Below are positions 4,709 through 6,049 of a DNA stretch of 6,049 nucleotides, one piece after another. The notes under the pieces are model-generated. The model was not told the DNA's origin, did not search any database, and was given only the letters and a program-made list of their open reading frames with translations. The position numbers and the translations under genes are program-made. Source of the DNA: Acidimicrobiaceae bacterium (GTDB lineage Bacteria > Actinomycetota > Acidimicrobiia > Acidimicrobiales > UBA8190); the NCBI GenBank assembly GCA_003131945.1, contig PKWD01000113.1:9858-15906 (forward strand). The letters run 5' to 3'. Numbering within the stretch: the stretch's first letter is position 1; every line of letters begins with the position of its first letter.

Positions 4709-5863
4709 TCAACCCCGCAAAGCTCGATCGAGATCCGCCAGCAGATCGTCGATGTTCTCGATGCCGACCGACAAGCGAACGAGGGCCGGATCCACGGCCA
4801 GCGGCGACTGGGCCAGGACGGCGTGTGTCATCCGGCCCGGATGTTCGATGAGCGACTCCACCGCCCCCAACGACTCGGCCAGGGTGAAGACCTCGGTGCG
4901 TTCCACCATGGCCAGGGCGGCGGCCTCGCCCCCGGCATGGAGGAAGGAGACGATCCCCCCGAACCCCCGCATCTGCCTCTCGGCCACGGCGTGGCCGGGA
5001 TGCGTCACCAGTCCGGGGTAATACGTCGTCGCCACGAGATCATGGGCGTGCAAGAAGTCGGCCACGGCGTGCGCGTTGGCGCAGTGGCGGTCCATGCGGA
5101 TCGCCAGTGTCTTCACGCCCCGCTGGATCAGGTAGGAGTCCCACGGACCCGGCACCGCACCGGTGGCGTTCTGCAGGAAGCCGATGCGTCCGGCGACATC
5201 GGCGTCATTCAGCGCCACCAGGCCCCCCACGGCGTCGGAGTGCCCACCGAGGTACTTCGTCGTCGAATGAACGACCACGTCGGCGCCCAGGGCCAGAGGG
5301 TTCTGCAGGTAAGGGGTGGCAAAGGTGTTGTCCACGACGAGGTTGGCGCCCCGGCTATGGACATAGTCGGCGGTCGCCGCGATGTCGACGATCGACAGCG
5401 AGGGGTTGCTCGGTGTCTCCACCCACACCAGTCGGGTTTCGTCACGCCATGCGGCGTCGAGGGCATCACGGGCATCGATGTCCGCCGTGGCGTATTCGAT
5501 CCCGGCGCCCTTGTGGACGCTCTCCACCAGCCGGAACGTTCCCCCGTAGGCGTCGAGGGGCAGGATCATGTGATCACCGGCTGAAAGCAGGGCCCGCAAC
5601 ACGGCGTCCTCGGCGGCAAGCCCGCTGGCAAAGGCGTAGGCGAATCCGGCGTCCTCCAGTGACGCCATCTGCTCTTCCAGGGACGACCGCGTGGGATTGC
5701 CCGAACGTGCATACTCGTACTTCTGATCGCCTCCCACCGTCCGTTGGCGAAAGGTGGTCGCCAGGTGGACAGCGGGGACCACTGACCCGGTCCCCGGATC
5801 TGGATCCTGGCCAGCGTGAATGGCGCGAGTTTCGAAGGCCTGTCGCTGTGAGGGCGTGTCCAT
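4709..5863 (-). CDS. metB: Cystathionine gamma-synthase/gamma-lyase, PLP-dependent
   Basis: A 384-residue Cys/Met-metabolism PLP enzyme of full family length. Landmarks: FETRAIHAGQDPDPGTGSVVPA at the N-terminus, YARSGNPTRSSLE (Tyr51 and Arg53 hold the cofactor phosphate of the neighbouring subunit), ASGLAAEDAV, VWVETPSNP, DNTFATPYLQNPL (Asp178 contacts the pyridine nitrogen), HSTTKYLGGHSD with Lys203 as the Schiff-base lysine, and SLGAVESLIEHPGRMTH and RLSVGIENIDDL near the C-terminus. ATG 5861-5863 is chosen: AGGA lies 5 bases before it, family homology starts right after it, and an upstream start at 5920 would overlap the previous gene. Only 25 bases separate it from the CBS-domain gene, so the two are probably one operon. 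That pairing favours reverse transsulfuration (gamma-lyase, cystathionine to cysteine), though synthase activity with O-acyl-homoserine is equally possible from sequence. Confidence 0.93.
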   Translation of the reverse strand: MDTPSQRQAFETRAIHAGQDPDPGTGSVVPAVHLATTFRQRTVGGDQKYEYARSGNPTRSSLEEQMASLEDAGFAYAFASGLAAEDAVLRALLSAGDHMILPLDAYGGTFRLVESVHKGAGIEYATADIDARDALDAAWRDETRLVWVETPSNPSLSIVDIAATADYVHSRGANLVVDNTFATPYLQNPLALGADVVVHSTTKYLGGHSDAVGGLVALNDADVAGRIGFLQNATGAVPGPWDSYLIQRGVKTLAIRMDRHCANAHAVADFLHAHDLVATTYYPGLVTHPGHAVAERQMRGFGGIVSFLHAGGEAAALAMVERTEVFTLAESLGAVESLIEHPGRMTHAVLAQSPLAVDPALVRLSVGIENIDDLLADLDRALRG

Positions 5864-5888
5864 CGTCGTCCTGTCGGTGGTTGATCGT

Positions 5889-6049
5889 CTACGTGGTGGC
5901 GCGACCGACGAGAGCGCCAAGGACGTCTGACCGAGTCAAGATCCCGACCGGATGCCCGGCGTCGAATACGAGGACCGCGCCGGACTTCTCCATGCGCGCT
6001 ACCGCCATCTCCACCGCCTCACCCACACCAATCGTGGGGAGAGGTGGCC
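5889..6049 (-). CDS. cbs: CBS-domain C-terminus, probable cystathionine beta-synthase (runs off right edge)
   Basis: The last 52 codons of a gene that starts beyond the right edge, ending at TAG 5889-5891. The fragment reads PPLPTIGVGEAVEMAVARM, then SGAVLVFDAGHPVGILTRSDVLGALVG, a clear second half of a CBS (Bateman) domain with the terminal G-I-L-T-R-S-D-V-L signature. CBS domains bind adenosyl ligands such as SAM or ATP and occur in many proteins. Cystathionine beta-synthase is chosen because the next gene, 25 bases downstream, is a cystathionine gamma enzyme and actinobacteria commonly place cbs next to metB. The catalytic PLP domain is not in the window. Confidence 0.65.
   Translation of the reverse strand, partial: PPLPTIGVGEAVEMAVARMEKSGAVLVFDAGHPVGILTRSDVLGALVGRATT

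Noticed and set aside
4459..4712. Minus-strand frames starting at the metB stop, suggestive of a coupled small gene
   Set aside because: The predicted proteins are Arg/Pro/Gly-rich, have no recognisable motif, run through the strongest hairpin of the region, and lack a convincing ribosome binding site. Kept as unassigned DNA.
4655..5584. A 309-codon plus-strand open frame opposite metB
   Set aside because: Antisense shadow of a gene with complete PLP-enzyme motifs. The product is rich in Gly, His, Val and Arg and shows no domain.
5864..5920. An earlier start for metB at 5920
   Set aside because: It would overlap the preceding CBS-domain gene by 32 bases and add a low-complexity Arg/Ser/Thr stretch. 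ATG 5861-5863 has a good ribosome binding site and begins right at the family homology.

Overview
The window looks like chromosomal DNA from a GC-rich actinobacterium. Evidence for this is the codon bias toward G or C in the third position, a TTG start with a strong ribosome binding site, a methyltransferase and a DtxR-type repressor of actinobacterial style, and a cbs-metB pair of the kind seen in mycobacteria and their relatives. Acidimicrobiia or a similar deep actinobacterial lineage is a guess.

Left part (1-2095, minus strand): a ferric-iron ABC uptake operon read right to left. The order is a periplasmic-type Fe(III)-binding lipoprotein (1064-2095), an unexpected class I SAM methyltransferase (204-995), and the first 62 codons of an inner-membrane permease that runs off the left edge. 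The binding protein keeps all four Haemophilus FbpA iron ligands (His9, Glu57, Tyr195, Tyr196) at one constant numbering offset of 33.

Control region (2096-2270) and DtxR-family repressor (2271-2945, plus strand): the repressor is divergent from the iron operon. The operon has a near-consensus promoter (TTGACA, 18 bp, TAATAT), and a DtxR/IdeR-like 19-bp site fills most of its spacer. The likely circuit is metal-loaded repressor shutting off iron uptake. The repressor's primary metal site differs from DtxR, with Glu for Met10 and Gly for Cys102.

Middle part (about 3106-4404): an APC-superfamily permease gene (amino acid or KimA-like potassium transporter) survives only as its N-terminus, split by a complete IS481-family element (3260-4312, 1053 bp). 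The element has 25-bp imperfect terminal inverted repeats and a 6-bp duplication CCTAGG, matching the NCTAGN target known for IS481. Its DD35E transposase is broken by a one-base frameshift, or joined by a -1 slip, at a CCCC run. Its leader can fold to bury the transposase ribosome binding site. Its stop codon lies in the duplicated target. The permease remnant is dead independently of the insertion: taking the element out leaves TAG at a conserved Tyr codon, and the frame ends at a TGA 29 codons further on.

Right part (4405-6049): a 304-bp stretch without a convincing gene but with a strong hairpin, then a minus-strand transsulfuration pair. This is a PLP-dependent cystathionine gamma-synthase/lyase (4709-5863) preceded by the C-terminal CBS domain of a probable cystathionine beta-synthase that continues past the right edge. 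This operon reads toward the IS, so read-through could reach the transposase, which is what the leader hairpin would guard against.

I see no CRISPR array, tRNA, rRNA, phage module or clearly new multi-gene system. The most interesting items are the methyltransferase inside the iron operon, the altered metal site of the repressor, and the control features of the IS481 element.
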